Below, piece by piece: positions 44,547-53,397 of a stretch of 64,000 bases of DNA. Location of the stretch: contig JAQGJX010000014.1 in assembly GCA_028290405.1 (NCBI GenBank), forward strand, positions 1 to 64,000, given 5' to 3'. Each line of letters opens with the position of its first letter. The stretch's first letter is position 1. Below the pieces are notes generated by a model. That model worked only from the letters and a program-made list of their open reading frames with translations, was not told the origin of the DNA and did not search any database. Both the position numbers and the translations under genes were made by a program. This DNA comes from Hyphomicrobiales bacterium. Lineage in GTDB: Bacteria > Pseudomonadota > Alphaproteobacteria > Rhizobiales > Beijerinckiaceae.

Positions 44547-45023
44547 CTACTCGTCTTTCAAGGCCGCAGCCAGCCGGGCTGATTCTTCGGCCGACAGGGG
44601 CGTCGCTGGCTCGGCCTGCGCCCCGCGCCGCCGCCGCGCGCTCGCCACGAGCCAGCCGAGCCCGAGCAGCAGCACAAGCGCTGGCGCGGCCCAAAGGAGC
44701 GCGGTGCTCGCTTTGAAAGGCGGCTTGAGCAGGATGAAGTCGCCGTAGCGCGCCACGAGATAGCGCATCACCTCGTCGTCGCTGTCGCCCGCCTGCAGGC
44801 GTTCGCGCACGATCAGGCGCAGGTCGCGGGCGAGCGGGGCGTTGGAATCGTCGATGGACTGGTTCTGGCACACAAGGCAGCGCAGGCCGGACGACAGGTC
44901 GCGGGCCCGCGCCTCAAGCTTCGGATCCGGGAGGATCTCGTTGGGCTGCACGGCCTGGGCCGCCATGGGCACGGCCAGCAGCAGGGCGAACATCAAAGCC
45001 CGCAAGGCGCGCACGGCGGTCAC
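44547..45023 (-). CDS. ccmH: Cytochrome c maturation protein CcmH (CycL)
   Basis: A 158-residue membrane protein of the cytochrome c haem-ligation complex. A signal peptide or anchor is followed by the thiol motif L-R-C49-L-V-C52-Q-N-Q-S-I, which reduces apocytochrome cysteines, then D-L-R-x-x-V-R-E-R and Y-G-D-F-I-L-L-K-P-P, one membrane helix and a short tail. The start is GTG 45023, overlapping the ccmF stop as GTGA. Confidence 0.94.
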   Translation of the reverse strand: MTAVRALRALMFALLLAVPMAAQAVQPNEILPDPKLEARARDLSSGLRCLVCQNQSIDDSNAPLARDLRLIVRERLQAGDSDDEVMRYLVARYGDFILLKPPFKASTALLWAAPALVLLLGLGWLVASARRRRGAQAEPATPLSAEESARLAAALKDE

Positions 45024-47005
45024 TCCGCCGGCAGCGGCGCGGGGCCGCGCACGCGGGGCTGCGCCCGCTTGGCGACGCCGATGCGCAGGCGCCGGTCGGC
45101 CAGCGAAACGCCGCCGCCGAGGAACATGAGCAGCGCGCCGAGCCAGATGAGCGCCACGTAAGGCTTCCAGTACATCCGCACGTCCACAGACCCATCGGGG
45201 TTCTGTTCCGGCATCACGATGTGCACCTGCCCCAGCGAAATCGTCTTGAGGCCCGCATCGGTCGTGGTCATCTGGCGGGAGGTGTAGAATTTGCGCGACG
45301 GGTTCACGCGCCCGATCTCGACCCCGTCGGAACGCAGCGTCATGGCCCCGACCGTCTCGCGGTAATTGGGGCCCTGGCGTTGCGAGAGATCGTCCAGCGT
45401 CACCGTGAACGGACCCAGCGCAGCCGTGTCGCCCGCGCGCATCGAGATGACCCGCTCGACGCCCCAGCCCGTCGCGGCGATGCCGAACAGAGTGAGGCCC
45501 ATGCCCGCATGGGCCAGCGCCGTTCCATAGGCCGACAGAGGCAGGCCGGCGGCCCGCCGCGCCATGAGCGCCAGCGAAAAACCTCCGCCGGTCACGCGGC
45601 CCGCGACGTCCACGAACGCTCCGACGATGACGAACATCGCGAGGCCCGCGAGGGCCGCTGCGCCAGCGGGCTCGCCGTTCGCCGCCGCCAGGAACAGGCC
45701 GGCGACCAGCGCGATTGCGACCGCGAACGTCAGCCTTTGCGCAGCGCCCAACAGGCGGCCGCGTTTCCACGCCAGCATCTGGCCCAGCGGCATGAAGAGG
45801 AAGATGGGCAGGAACAGCAGGCCCACGGTGAAATTGAAGAACGGAGGGCCGACGGAGATCTTCGCGTCAGTCAGCGCTTCAAGCGCCAACGGATAGAGCG
45901 TGCCGATGAAAACCGTGGCGCAGCTCGACGTCAGCAGCAGATTGTTGAGCACCAGCGCGCCTTCGCGCGACACCGGCGCGAAGATGCCGCCCTGCTTCAA
46001 TGTCGATGCGCGCAACGCGAACAGCGCCAGGGAGCCGCCGATGAAGAACACCAGGATGGCCAGGATGAACACGCCGCGCCTGGGGTCGCTGGCGAAGGAA
46101 TGCACGGACGTCAGCACGCCCGAGCGCACCAGGAACGTGCCCAGAAGGGAAAGCGAGAACGCCAGGATGGCGAGGAAGATCGTCCACACCTTCAGGGCGT
46201 CGCGCTTTTCCATGACCAGCGCGGAGTGCAGCAGCGCCGTGCCGGCGAGCCAGGGCATCAGGGATGCGTTCTCCACCGGGTCCCAGAACCAGAAGCCGCC
46301 CCAGCCCAGCGTGTAATAGGCCCAGTAGGAGCCCATCGCGATGCCGATCGTCAGGAACATCCAGGCGATCAGCGTCCATGGCCGCACCCAGCGCGCCCAT
46401 TGGGCGTCGATGCGCCCGTTGATGAGCGCGGCGGCGGCGAACGAGAAGGTGATCGAGAAGCCGACGTAGCCGAGATAAAGCAGCGGCGGATGGATCGCGA
46501 GCCCCGGGTCCTGCAGGATCGGGTTGAGGTCCCGCCCTTCCATGGGGGGCGTGGCGATGCGGGCGAACGGGTTCGAGGTGAGCAGGATGAACAGCAGGAA
46601 CGCGCCGGAAATCCAGGCCTGCACCGCCAGCACGGAGGCGGCGAGATCGTCGGGCATGCGCCTCGCCCGCAGCGCCACAAGCGCGCCGAACAGCGCGAGG
46701 ATCAGCACCCACAGGAGCATGGAGCCCTCGTGGTTTCCCCACACGCCGGAGATCTTGTAGACGAGCGGCTTCAGCGAATGCGAATTCTCGACCACGTTCA
46801 CGAGCGAGAAATCCGAGACGACGTAGGCGTAGGTCAGCGCCCCGAAGGACAGGGCGGTGAGCAGGAACTGCATGATGGACGCGGGCGCCGCCACCGCCAT
46901 CAGCGCGCGGTCGCCTGCAAGGCTGCCCCACAGCGGGATCGTGCCCTGCACGAGCGCGAGAGCGAAGGCCAGAACGAGCGCGTAATGTCCGGTTTCGACG
47001 ATCAT
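45020..47005 (-). CDS. ccmF: Haem lyase subunit CcmF (CycK)
   Basis: A 661-residue polytopic protein with about 15 membrane spans that ligates haem to apocytochrome c with CcmH and CcmI. The periplasmic tryptophan-rich WWD motif W-G-G-F-W-F-W-D-P-V-E-N is near residue 235 and conserved His flank it (for example in I-H-P-P-L-L-Y-L-G-Y near 172). Length is typical (about 650). It is seven bases downstream of ccmE. Confidence 0.97.
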   Translation of the reverse strand: MIVETGHYALVLAFALALVQGTIPLWGSLAGDRALMAVAAPASIMQFLLTALSFGALTYAYVVSDFSLVNVVENSHSLKPLVYKISGVWGNHEGSMLLWVLILALFGALVALRARRMPDDLAASVLAVQAWISGAFLLFILLTSNPFARIATPPMEGRDLNPILQDPGLAIHPPLLYLGYVGFSITFSFAAAALINGRIDAQWARWVRPWTLIAWMFLTIGIAMGSYWAYYTLGWGGFWFWDPVENASLMPWLAGTALLHSALVMEKRDALKVWTIFLAILAFSLSLLGTFLVRSGVLTSVHSFASDPRRGVFILAILVFFIGGSLALFALRASTLKQGGIFAPVSREGALVLNNLLLTSSCATVFIGTLYPLALEALTDAKISVGPPFFNFTVGLLFLPIFLFMPLGQMLAWKRGRLLGAAQRLTFAVAIALVAGLFLAAANGEPAGAAALAGLAMFVIVGAFVDVAGRVTGGGFSLALMARRAAGLPLSAYGTALAHAGMGLTLFGIAATGWGVERVISMRAGDTAALGPFTVTLDDLSQRQGPNYRETVGAMTLRSDGVEIGRVNPSRKFYTSRQMTTTDAGLKTISLGQVHIVMPEQNPDGSVDVRMYWKPYVALIWLGALLMFLGGGVSLADRRLRIGVAKRAQPRVRGPAPLPAE

Positions 47006-47012
47006 CGCGACC

Positions 47013-47474
47013 TCATTTCGCCGCCGGCGCGGCGGGCGGACCGCCCGGTTGCCAGTGGCCCTGCTTCTTCAGCGAGTCCGCCACCTCGCGGGGCATATAG
47101 GTTTCGTCATGCTTGGCGAGAACGGTGTCGGCGCGGAAAGCCTTGGCGCCCTCGAAGACGCCCTCGGCCACGACGCCCTGCCCTTCGCGGAACAGGTCCG
47201 GCAGGACGCCGCTGTAGCGCACGCGCATTTCGCTTTGCGCGTCCGCCACCGTGAAGAGGACGGAGCGGTCGGCGCCCTTCTCGACGGAGCCCTCCTTGAC
47301 GAGGCCGCCGAGGCGCAGGCGCGTGCCGGGCTTCACGTCCTTGGCGACGATTTCGCCCGGCGTGTAGAAAAACACGATGTTGTCGCGCATCGCGTAGAGC
47401 ACGAGCCCCAGCGCGACGCCGATCACCGCCAGGGCGGACAGGATGAGTGTGAGGCGGCGCTGCTTGCGGGTCAT
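47013..47474 (-). CDS. ccmE: Haem chaperone CcmE (CycJ)
   Basis: A 153-residue periplasmic haem chaperone anchored by an N-terminal helix (about 8-28). An OB-fold domain carries the covalent haem-binding site H122-D-E-T-Y126 (H-x3-Y), in the motif [10 protein letters not shown]. The disordered tail is rich in P, G and A. The start lies two bases after the ccmI stop. Confidence 0.97.
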   Translation of the reverse strand: MTRKQRRLTLILSALAVIGVALGLVLYAMRDNIVFFYTPGEIVAKDVKPGTRLRLGGLVKEGSVEKGADRSVLFTVADAQSEMRVRYSGVLPDLFREGQGVVAEGVFEGAKAFRADTVLAKHDETYMPREVADSLKKQGHWQPGGPPAAPAAK

Positions 47475-47476
47475 GT

Positions 47477-48595
47477 TCAGCTCCCCAAGCCCAGCTCACG
47501 GGCCAGCGCATCCAGGCGGTCGAGGGCGGCGGGCGTCTGGGCCAGTTCGCGTCTCGCGTCCGCGAGGGCCGCTTGCGCCTTCGCGGGCTCTTTCAGCACG
47601 CTATAGGCGCGCACGAGGCGCAGCCAGCCCTCTTCGTCGCCGCCGTTCTGCGCCAGACGCGCCGCGAGCCCGTCCACCATGGCGCGGATCGCCGCGTCGC
47701 GCTCCGCGCCCGGCATCGCCGCAATGGCTTCGCCTGCGGGGCTCGCGGGCCCAGGCTGGGCGGCCGGAGCCGCGCCAAGAGCCGTCAGGCGCTGGCGCAC
47801 CATCTCCGCCCATGGGGCGTCGGGCGGATAATCCGCCAGCAACTTGCTCCAGACGTCGATGGCCCGGGGCGCGTCTGCGTCCTGCTCGGCCGCGAGCCCT
47901 ACATAGAACCTCGCTTGCGGGGCGGAGGGCTCGAGAGCCAGCGCGCGCTGGAAGGCCGCCAGCGCGTCCGGCGTCACCTTGCCCTGCGCGGCCATGGTGA
48001 GCGCCTCGCCGCGCCACGTCTCGCGCTGGGGCGTCGAGCCCAGAATGCGGATGGCGTGGCCCCAGGCGTCCGCCGCGTCCGTGTAGCGCCCAAGGCGCAT
48101 GTACACAGGCGCAATGATGTCGCGTCCCTGCCCGTCGTCGGGATTGCGCTCCAGATGCGCCTCGATCTTGGCCACCGCCGCCATCATGTCCATGCGGTCG
48201 GGAGGCGCCGTCTTGCGGGCCATCAGCGGCTGGTCGGGAAAAGCGGGCTGGCCCAGATAGCCGTACAGGCCCAGCCCCACCGCCCCCAGCACGACGATCG
48301 AGGCGAGCGCGGCGACGCTGCGCGCCACCCTGGAGCCCGCCTCGGGCGCTTTGGCCTGCGGGTCCGCGCCGCCGATCAGCCGGCGCGCCGCTTCGGCCTT
48401 GGCGGACTCGGCGTCGGCGGGCGAGATGAGGTTGCGCTCGAGATCGCGGGCGATGCCGGCGAGTTCGGCGTTGTAGAAATCGAGGTCCGCGTCCCGCCGC
48501 GAAAGCCCGCCGGTCCGGCGGCCGGCGCGGGCGAGCGGCGCGAGCACGCTCATGGCGGCCGCTGCGGTGAGGAATGCGAACACAAGCCAGATCAT
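47477..48595 (-). CDS. ccmI: Apocytochrome c chaperone CcmI (CycH)
   Basis: A 372-residue protein: two N-terminal membrane helices (about 1-20 and 93-113) flank the family segment [12 protein letters not shown] near 40, and the periplasmic part has TPR repeats (about 130-270), which bind apocytochrome C-termini. Length and place as first ccm gene fit CycH. A 75-base gap separates it from the feuQ-like gene. Confidence 0.93.
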   Translation of the reverse strand: MIWLVFAFLTAAAAMSVLAPLARAGRRTGGLSRRDADLDFYNAELAGIARDLERNLISPADAESAKAEAARRLIGGADPQAKAPEAGSRVARSVAALASIVVLGAVGLGLYGYLGQPAFPDQPLMARKTAPPDRMDMMAAVAKIEAHLERNPDDGQGRDIIAPVYMRLGRYTDAADAWGHAIRILGSTPQRETWRGEALTMAAQGKVTPDALAAFQRALALEPSAPQARFYVGLAAEQDADAPRAIDVWSKLLADYPPDAPWAEMVRQRLTALGAAPAAQPGPASPAGEAIAAMPGAERDAAIRAMVDGLAARLAQNGGDEEGWLRLVRAYSVLKEPAKAQAALADARRELAQTPAALDRLDALARELGLGS

Positions 48596-48670
48596 GGGAA
48601 GGGTTCTGTCACGTCGGGAGCGGGAATTGAAGCCGGCATGTGGTCGCGGGAGGGCGCCTGCGCCAGCCCC

Positions 48671-50080
48671 TCACGCCGCGGGCAGCCGCAGAACGGCCCG
48701 CAGGCCGCCCAGCGGCGAGTCCTCCAGCGCCAGCGAGCCGCCGTAGATCTTCGCCAGGTCCGCCACGATGGCGAGGCCAAGTCCGGACCCGGGCTTGGTT
48801 TCATCGAGCCGCCTGCCCCGCCCCAGGGCCTCGGCGCGGCGCCCCGCGGGCAGGCCGGGGCCGTCGTCGTCCACATGGATGGAAATGAAATCCGGCAGGC
48901 CTGCGGCGCTCGCGGGGGCCGCCGTCAGCTCCACCCGGGCGCTCGCCCATTTGCCCGCGTTGTCGACAAGGTTGCCGACCATTTCCTCGAAGTCCTGCCG
49001 CTCGCCGCGAAAACGCAGCGCGGGCGCGCAGGCGAGCGCGAACGTCAGGTCCCTGTCGCGGTAAATCTTCTCGAACGTGCGCACCAGCGCGCCCAGCGGC
49101 GCCTCGACCTCGGTGGCGGCCCCGATCATGGTGGAGCGCGCCGCCGCGCGGGCCCGGTCCAGATACCAGGTCACCTGGTCGCGCATCAGGGCGGCCTGCT
49201 CGCGCACCTTTTCGGCAAGCGGCGAGGCGTCGGCGTTCGCCTCGTTGCTGATGACGCTGAGCGGCGTCTTCAGCGCATGGGCAAGGTTGCCGACCTGAGT
49301 CCGGGCGCGCTCCATCACTTCGCGGTTGGATGAAATGAGCAGGTTGAGTTCGCCCGCCAGCGGTGCGAGATCCTGCGGAAACGAGCCGCCGATCCCCTCG
49401 CTGTCGCCGCGCCGGATGGCCGCCACCTCGTCCTGCAGCCGCCGCAGCGGGCGCAGCCCATAGCGCACCTGCAGCGCCGTCGTGCCCACCAGCGCGAGCC
49501 CCAGCGCCACGAAGGCGAACGCGAGGGAGCGGATGAAACCGCGAATCTGCAATTCGATGTCGTCGGTGGTGGCCGCCACCTGCACCAGCCATTGGCCCTC
49601 GGCGCCCATGTCGATCACGCGTTCGACCATGCGCAGGTCGCGCCCGTCGGGCCCCGGCGCGAAGCCGCGACGCACGCCCGTCGAATCGGCGCCCATGCCG
49701 AAGTCGGCCAGGCGGGGCAGCCGCGCCGCGAACAGGGAGCGCGACGAGCGGATGAGCGGGATCGGCACGTCGACGCGGGTGATCTGCCAGTACCAGCCCG
49801 AACGCGTCAGTTCGAACTGCGGCTCGCCCAGTTGCTCGGGCGCGTTGACGGCGTCGTCCCCCGACATGGCGACGTCGGCCACCAGCGCGCGCAGATAGAC
49901 ACCAAGCCGCTCGTCAAAGGCGCGCTCGGTCAGGCCGCGATACACGGCCGAGAGCGAAACCCCGGCGATGACAAGGACGACGGCGCTCCAGATGGCGGCG
50001 GACAGGAACAGGCGCTGCGCAATGGAGCGTTCGGCCCCGCCCCTGAAGACGCGCGCCCATCGGGAAGCCGCCGGGGACAT
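48671..50080 (-). CDS. feuQ: FeuQ-like sensor histidine kinase
   Basis: A 469-residue kinase: membrane helices at about 25-48 and 185-205 with a ~135-residue periplasmic domain; a HAMP-like segment; phospho-acceptor H in N-L-A-H-A-L-K-T-P-L near 265; and an HATPase with N-L-V-D-N-A-G-K-W, D-D-G-P-G-L and G-S-G-L-G-L. Position directly before ccmI (cycH) and after a FeuP-like regulator matches rhizobial feuQ, which senses osmolarity and controls cyclic glucan export. A PhoQ-like family name would also be defensible. Confidence 0.8.
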   Translation of the reverse strand: MSPAASRWARVFRGGAERSIAQRLFLSAAIWSAVVLVIAGVSLSAVYRGLTERAFDERLGVYLRALVADVAMSGDDAVNAPEQLGEPQFELTRSGWYWQITRVDVPIPLIRSSRSLFAARLPRLADFGMGADSTGVRRGFAPGPDGRDLRMVERVIDMGAEGQWLVQVAATTDDIELQIRGFIRSLAFAFVALGLALVGTTALQVRYGLRPLRRLQDEVAAIRRGDSEGIGGSFPQDLAPLAGELNLLISSNREVMERARTQVGNLAHALKTPLSVISNEANADASPLAEKVREQAALMRDQVTWYLDRARAAARSTMIGAATEVEAPLGALVRTFEKIYRDRDLTFALACAPALRFRGERQDFEEMVGNLVDNAGKWASARVELTAAPASAAGLPDFISIHVDDDGPGLPAGRRAEALGRGRRLDETKPGSGLGLAIVADLAKIYGGSLALEDSPLGGLRAVLRLPAA

Positions 50081-50084
50081 GGCC

Positions 50085-50771
50085 TCAGCGCCCCGGAGCG
50101 GCGGGCGGCTCGCCGGGCGCGGCGATCAGGTAGCCGAGCCCCCGGATGGTCTGGATGATCTCTACGCCCAGCTTCTTGCGCAGGCGACCGACGAACACTT
50201 CGACCGTGTTGGAATCGCGGTCGAAGTCCTGGTCGTAGAGATGCTCCACCAGCTCCGTGCGCGACACGATGCGTCCCGAATGGTGCATCATGTAGGCCAG
50301 CAGGCGATATTCGTGGGAGGTGAGCCGCACGGGATTGCCGTCCACCACGACGCGTCCGGAGCGGGTGTCGAGCCGGACGGGACCGCAGGTGAATTCGGCT
50401 GTCGCGTGGCCGGCCGCGCGGCGCACCAGCGCACGCAGTCGCGCCAGCACCTCCTCCATGTGGAAGGGTTTGGCGACATAGTCGTCGGCGCCTGCGTCGA
50501 AGCCCTGCACCTTGTCGCTCCAGCGGTCGCGCGCGGTCAGCAACAGCACGGGCGTCTTGCGCCCGTCCCGCCGCCATTGCTCCAGCACCGTGAGGCCGTC
50601 CTTTTTGGGCAGGCCGATGTCGAGCACGATGGCGTCATAGGGCTCTGTGTCGCCGAGGAAATGGCCCTCTTCGCCGTCAAAGGCCGTGTCCACCGCATAG
50701 CCGGCCTGCTCCAGCGCAGCGACGAGCTGGCGGTTGATGTCCTTGTCGTCTTCGATGACCAGCAGGCGCAC
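50085..50771 (-). CDS. feuP: FeuP-like OmpR-family response regulator
   Basis: A 228-residue regulator with receiver motifs I-E-D-D-K-D, I-V-L-D-I-G-L-P (phospho-Asp near 51) and K-P-F-H, and a winged-helix domain with E-Y-R-L-L-A-Y-M and I-R-G-L-G-Y-L-I. The start is GTG 50771, preceded by GGGAGAG seven bases upstream; no ATG with a site is near. It is separated from feuQ by four bases. Confidence 0.85.
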   Translation of the reverse strand: MRLLVIEDDKDINRQLVAALEQAGYAVDTAFDGEEGHFLGDTEPYDAIVLDIGLPKKDGLTVLEQWRRDGRKTPVLLLTARDRWSDKVQGFDAGADDYVAKPFHMEEVLARLRALVRRAAGHATAEFTCGPVRLDTRSGRVVVDGNPVRLTSHEYRLLAYMMHHSGRIVSRTELVEHLYDQDFDRDSNTVEVFVGRLRKKLGVEIIQTIRGLGYLIAAPGEPPAAPGR

Positions 50772-50796
50772 GTCAGATCTCTCCCGCGTCGGCGGC

Positions 50797-51114
50797 CTAG
50801 CGTTGAACGCTGACCTCGAGCCCGTCCGCCGCATCGACGAAGACGCGGATCACCTTTCCGTCGCGCCGCAGCAAGGCGATTTCATACACGAATTTCTCCC
50901 CCCAGCGACAGAGTCGCGAGCGAAGCGGGTCCGCCTTCTGCTTGCGGCCCGCTTCGCGCAGCGTCGCCATGGGGTCGGCGAGCTTGTGGCGCTGGATGGC
51001 CGTGCGGGTGTCGGGCGCCGAGAGGCACGCGCTGGCGGGCGCGCCCGCGATGGGAATCGCGGGGGCCGTTTGCAGGGCGATTGGCAGGAGGAACGCGGCT
51101 AACATGCGGGCCAC
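50797..51114 (-). CDS. Small periplasmic PepSY-like protein, candidate FeuN
   Basis: A 105-residue protein with a signal peptide (L-A-A-F-L-L-P-I-A-L-Q-T-A) and a mature domain ending in Y-E-I-A-L-L-R-R-D-G-K-V-I-R-V-F-V-D-A, the beta pattern of PepSY-like inhibitory domains. Two Cys could form a disulfide. In Sinorhizobium the small periplasmic protein FeuN is encoded just before feuP and restrains FeuQ; position and topology agree, but sequence identity cannot be tested here. The start is GTG 51114 or ATG 51105. Confidence 0.6.
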   Translation of the reverse strand: MARMLAAFLLPIALQTAPAIPIAGAPASACLSAPDTRTAIQRHKLADPMATLREAGRKQKADPLRSRLCRWGEKFVYEIALLRRDGKVIRVFVDAADGLEVSVQR

Positions 51115-51172
51115 AATGGCCTCGCTCCCCTGAACGAGGGATGAATGCCGCCCCGCCGCGCCCCCGCCCTCG

Positions 51173-51418
51173 TCACCCGATGGGGGTGACGGCCCGCCAG
51201 CGGCCCACGATGGCGTTGACGCCGCCCAGCAGCGCCGTGATGGCGGCGCCGAACGCGCTCATGTCGCCGGACTTCCAGGCGAACAGGGCGCCGGCCGCGG
51301 AGGACCCCACGACCGCGAGGGACGACCAGATGGTCTGCGAGGCCCAGAAGGGCTTTGCGGCTTCAGGCGCGGCCTCCAGAAGCGCGGCGGGGGCAGAGGT
51401 GGCGGCTTGCGTTTTCAT
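51173..51418 (-). CDS. Putative holin
   Basis: An 81-residue protein: a polar Ala/Pro-rich start, a hydrophobic helix I-W-S-S-L-A-V-V-G-S-S-A-A-G-A-L-F-A-W (about 29-47), a second weakly hydrophobic helix (F-G-A-A-I-T-A-L-L-G-G-V-N-A-I-V-G, about 55-71) and a basic end. Size, topology and the ATGA overlap with the endolysin support a holin that lets the muramidase reach the cell wall. It would serve release of GTA particles. Family not certain. Confidence 0.7.
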   Translation of the reverse strand: MKTQAATSAPAALLEAAPEAAKPFWASQTIWSSLAVVGSSAAGALFAWKSGDMSAFGAAITALLGGVNAIVGRWRAVTPIG

Positions 51419-51984
51419 CGGTTCACTTTCTTTTGCGAGGTTGTGCGCCCCTTCGGGCTCTTCATGGCGGCGCGGTCCATCGCGAGCGCCGTCGTCTCCA
51501 GCGCGGCGATGCGCGCCATCCAGCCCCGCCCGAACGTGGGGTACGTGCTCAGCCGGGCCAGAAAGGCGCGGCGCGAGCGGCACATGGCCAGGATCGTCCG
51601 GGTTGGATCGGCGTAGGGCAGCGCGGCCCGGGTGGCGGCGCCGCAGACGCCGTCCGCGCGCACCCCGAGAGCCTTCTGGAGCGCCTTGACGGCGGCGCGC
51701 GGGCCCGAATGCACCGCGTGGTCGAACGCGACTGCGTCCAGCCCCGCCGCAAGCGCGCCCGCCCCGACCACGTCCCAATAGAACTTGCGGTAGATGTCCC
51801 CGGCTTCCGAACTGGTGAGCGCCCGCACGTCGTCCTTTGTGCAGGGCGCCCCGCGCCACCGGGCGAGCGTCGCGTGCGTGACGCCGAAATTGGTGGCTCC
51901 GCCGGGATCCTTGGGGTGATCCGCGTAACCGCCTTCGTGCCGCAGGGTGAATGCGAGGCAGGCGGCGAAATTGTCCTCGGCCAT
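51415..51984 (-). CDS. GH108 N-acetylmuramidase endolysin
   Basis: A 189-residue enzyme with a glycoside hydrolase 108 domain: catalytic Glu in F-T-L-R-H-E17-G-G-Y, then D-P-G-G-A-T-N-F-G-V-T and Y-R-K-F-Y-W. The C-terminal part looks like a peptidoglycan-binding segment (A-V-K-A-L-Q-K-A-L-G-V-x-A-D-G, near 100). No signal peptide, so it depends on the holin. GGAGAG lies a few bases before ATG 51984. RcGTA uses, as I recall, a similar muramidase for release. Confidence 0.92.
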   Translation of the reverse strand: MAEDNFAACLAFTLRHEGGYADHPKDPGGATNFGVTHATLARWRGAPCTKDDVRALTSSEAGDIYRKFYWDVVGAGALAAGLDAVAFDHAVHSGPRAAVKALQKALGVRADGVCGAATRAALPYADPTRTILAMCRSRRAFLARLSTYPTFGRGWMARIAALETTALAMDRAAMKSPKGRTTSQKKVNR

Positions 51985-51998
51985 AGGCCTCTCCAAAC

Positions 51999-52022
51999 GA
52001 AAGAAGCCGCCCGTAGGCGGCT
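51999..52022 (-). terminator. Rho-independent terminator after the spike/fibre gene
   Basis: On the minus strand AGCCGCC (52022-52016), loop TACG and GGCGGCT (52011-52005) form a perfect 7-bp stem with tetraloop, followed by TCTTTCGTTT. It lies 26 bases after the stop at 52048 and before the endolysin start, so lysis genes may need their own promoter or read-through. Confidence 0.75.
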
Positions 52023-52047
52023 GCGTGCAGGCGATGGAACGATGCCG

Positions 52048-53397
52048 TCAGGCGCGCGCGAGCGACTTGACGCTGCGCCCGAAGGCGGCCGGAACCGTGT
52101 ATTCGACGCCCGGCGTCACGACCGCGTCCTGCGTCGAATTGTCGGCTAGCGTGAAGCGGACAGCCGCGACGCCGGCGGGGGGCGTGAACTTCACCACCGA
52201 GCCGGCGCGCGCCCCGGCGGACGCGTCCGTCGCGATGGGGCCGGTGGCGTAAGCCCCGTCTTCGTTCTGCACGAAGTCCACCGCGATAGCGTCGCCGCTC
52301 GTCGCCAGCCGGAAGCCCACGGTCGGGTTGGCGAGCGTGCGCGCCGGCATTGCGACCCGCGTCCAGCCGGGGCCGACGGGAATCGTCGTCCAGGAGGCGC
52401 CGCCGTCCATCGTCATGGCCGCCTCGCCCACGCCCGCGATGCGTTTTACGAACGCGGTCTGAAACCGCGCGGAGGACGCCAGCGCGATCGACTGAAGGCA
52501 GGTTCCATTGGCTGCGCTGGCTGCGATGCGCGAGGCGCTGTTGGCCACGCCGTCCACCCCCGCCTGATCGCGCGCCGCCGTCATGCCGGTCTTGATCCAT
52601 GCGGCGTGCGCGAGATCGCGGTTGCGCAGCACGGCGTTCACGCGCGCGGGCTCGCACAGCAAGCCCAGCGGCGCCAGCGAACCGGGATCGTGGTCGAAGC
52701 GCGGGCCGTAGACGGGCGCGCCCGCCGTCGGCAGGTAGGACCGCGGCTGGGCCTGGTACGTGACGGCCTCGAATTGCGGGGCTTCGAAGATCGCTTCCCC
52801 GGTGGCCCCGTTGGCGACGCCATAGCCGAAATTCAGGTTCAGCGAGCCCCCGGATGCGCCGATGTCGGCGACGATATGCAACGTCTTCTTGCCGACGGGG
52901 ACCAGCGATGAGTACGTCGATAGCGCGCCGTTCTGATAATACGCCAGAGCCGTTCCGGCGGGGACGTTGCGGACGTCGATCAGGTTCCCGACGATGACGC
53001 TGGCGAGCACGTCGACCACCACCGAAAACACGTACCTGGTGTTCGCGCTGACATTGACGGTCTGGCGTACGATGTAGCGGCTGGCGCTCGCCGCCACCCG
53101 AAGGCGGTTGCCGCCCCCCGCGGCGTCGGGCGTGACCGTGAGAGTTCCCACCGCGCCGGCGTTCGTCCAACTCGTCGGCATCGTTCCCGTCGCGCCGGAG
53201 GCCGCGCCCGCGAACACGCTGTTCAGCGCCAGGTTGTTGGGCGCATAGGTGAGCCGCCCCGTGGCGTCGAAGGACATGCCATGGGAGGCGCGCGCGAAGC
53301 TCACGCGGGGGTCCATCGCCCCGCCCACGAAGCTGATGCCGAACGGCGGCGCAGCAACGCCCGAGACCCCCGCCCGAATGTGCGCAAGCCCGATCAT
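52048..53397 (-). CDS. Phage spike/fibre-like protein with carbohydrate-binding fold
   Basis: A 449-residue protein. Near the N-terminus it has F-A-R-A-S-H-G-M-S-F-D-A-T-G-R-L and A-P-N-N-L-A-L-N-S, and near 225 R-F-D-H-D-P-G-S-L-A-P-L-G-L-L-C-E, patterns of phage head-spike/fibre domain proteins that contain two concanavalin-like binding modules (about 50-220 and 245-400). It ends with an immunoglobulin-like repeat. Likely role: particle attachment to cell-surface glycans. The ATG overlaps the DUF2793 gene stop; a terminator follows. Confidence 0.75.
   Translation of the reverse strand: MIGLAHIRAGVSGVAAPPFGISFVGGAMDPRVSFARASHGMSFDATGRLTYAPNNLALNSVFAGAASGATGTMPTSWTNAGAVGTLTVTPDAAGGGNRLRVAASASRYIVRQTVNVSANTRYVFSVVVDVLASVIVGNLIDVRNVPAGTALAYYQNGALSTYSSLVPVGKKTLHIVADIGASGGSLNLNFGYGVANGATGEAIFEAPQFEAVTYQAQPRSYLPTAGAPVYGPRFDHDPGSLAPLGLLCEPARVNAVLRNRDLAHAAWIKTGMTAARDQAGVDGVANSASRIAASAANGTCLQSIALASSARFQTAFVKRIAGVGEAAMTMDGGASWTTIPVGPGWTRVAMPARTLANPTVGFRLATSGDAIAVDFVQNEDGAYATGPIATDASAGARAGSVVKFTPPAGVAAVRFTLADNSTQDAVVTPGVEYTVPAAFGRSVKSLARA

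Noticed and set aside
45221-47254. Plus-strand open frame (677 codons) opposite ccmF and ccmE
   Set aside because: It is antisense to well-supported ccm genes and has a low-complexity Q/R/H/E composition; no ribosome-binding site is seen.
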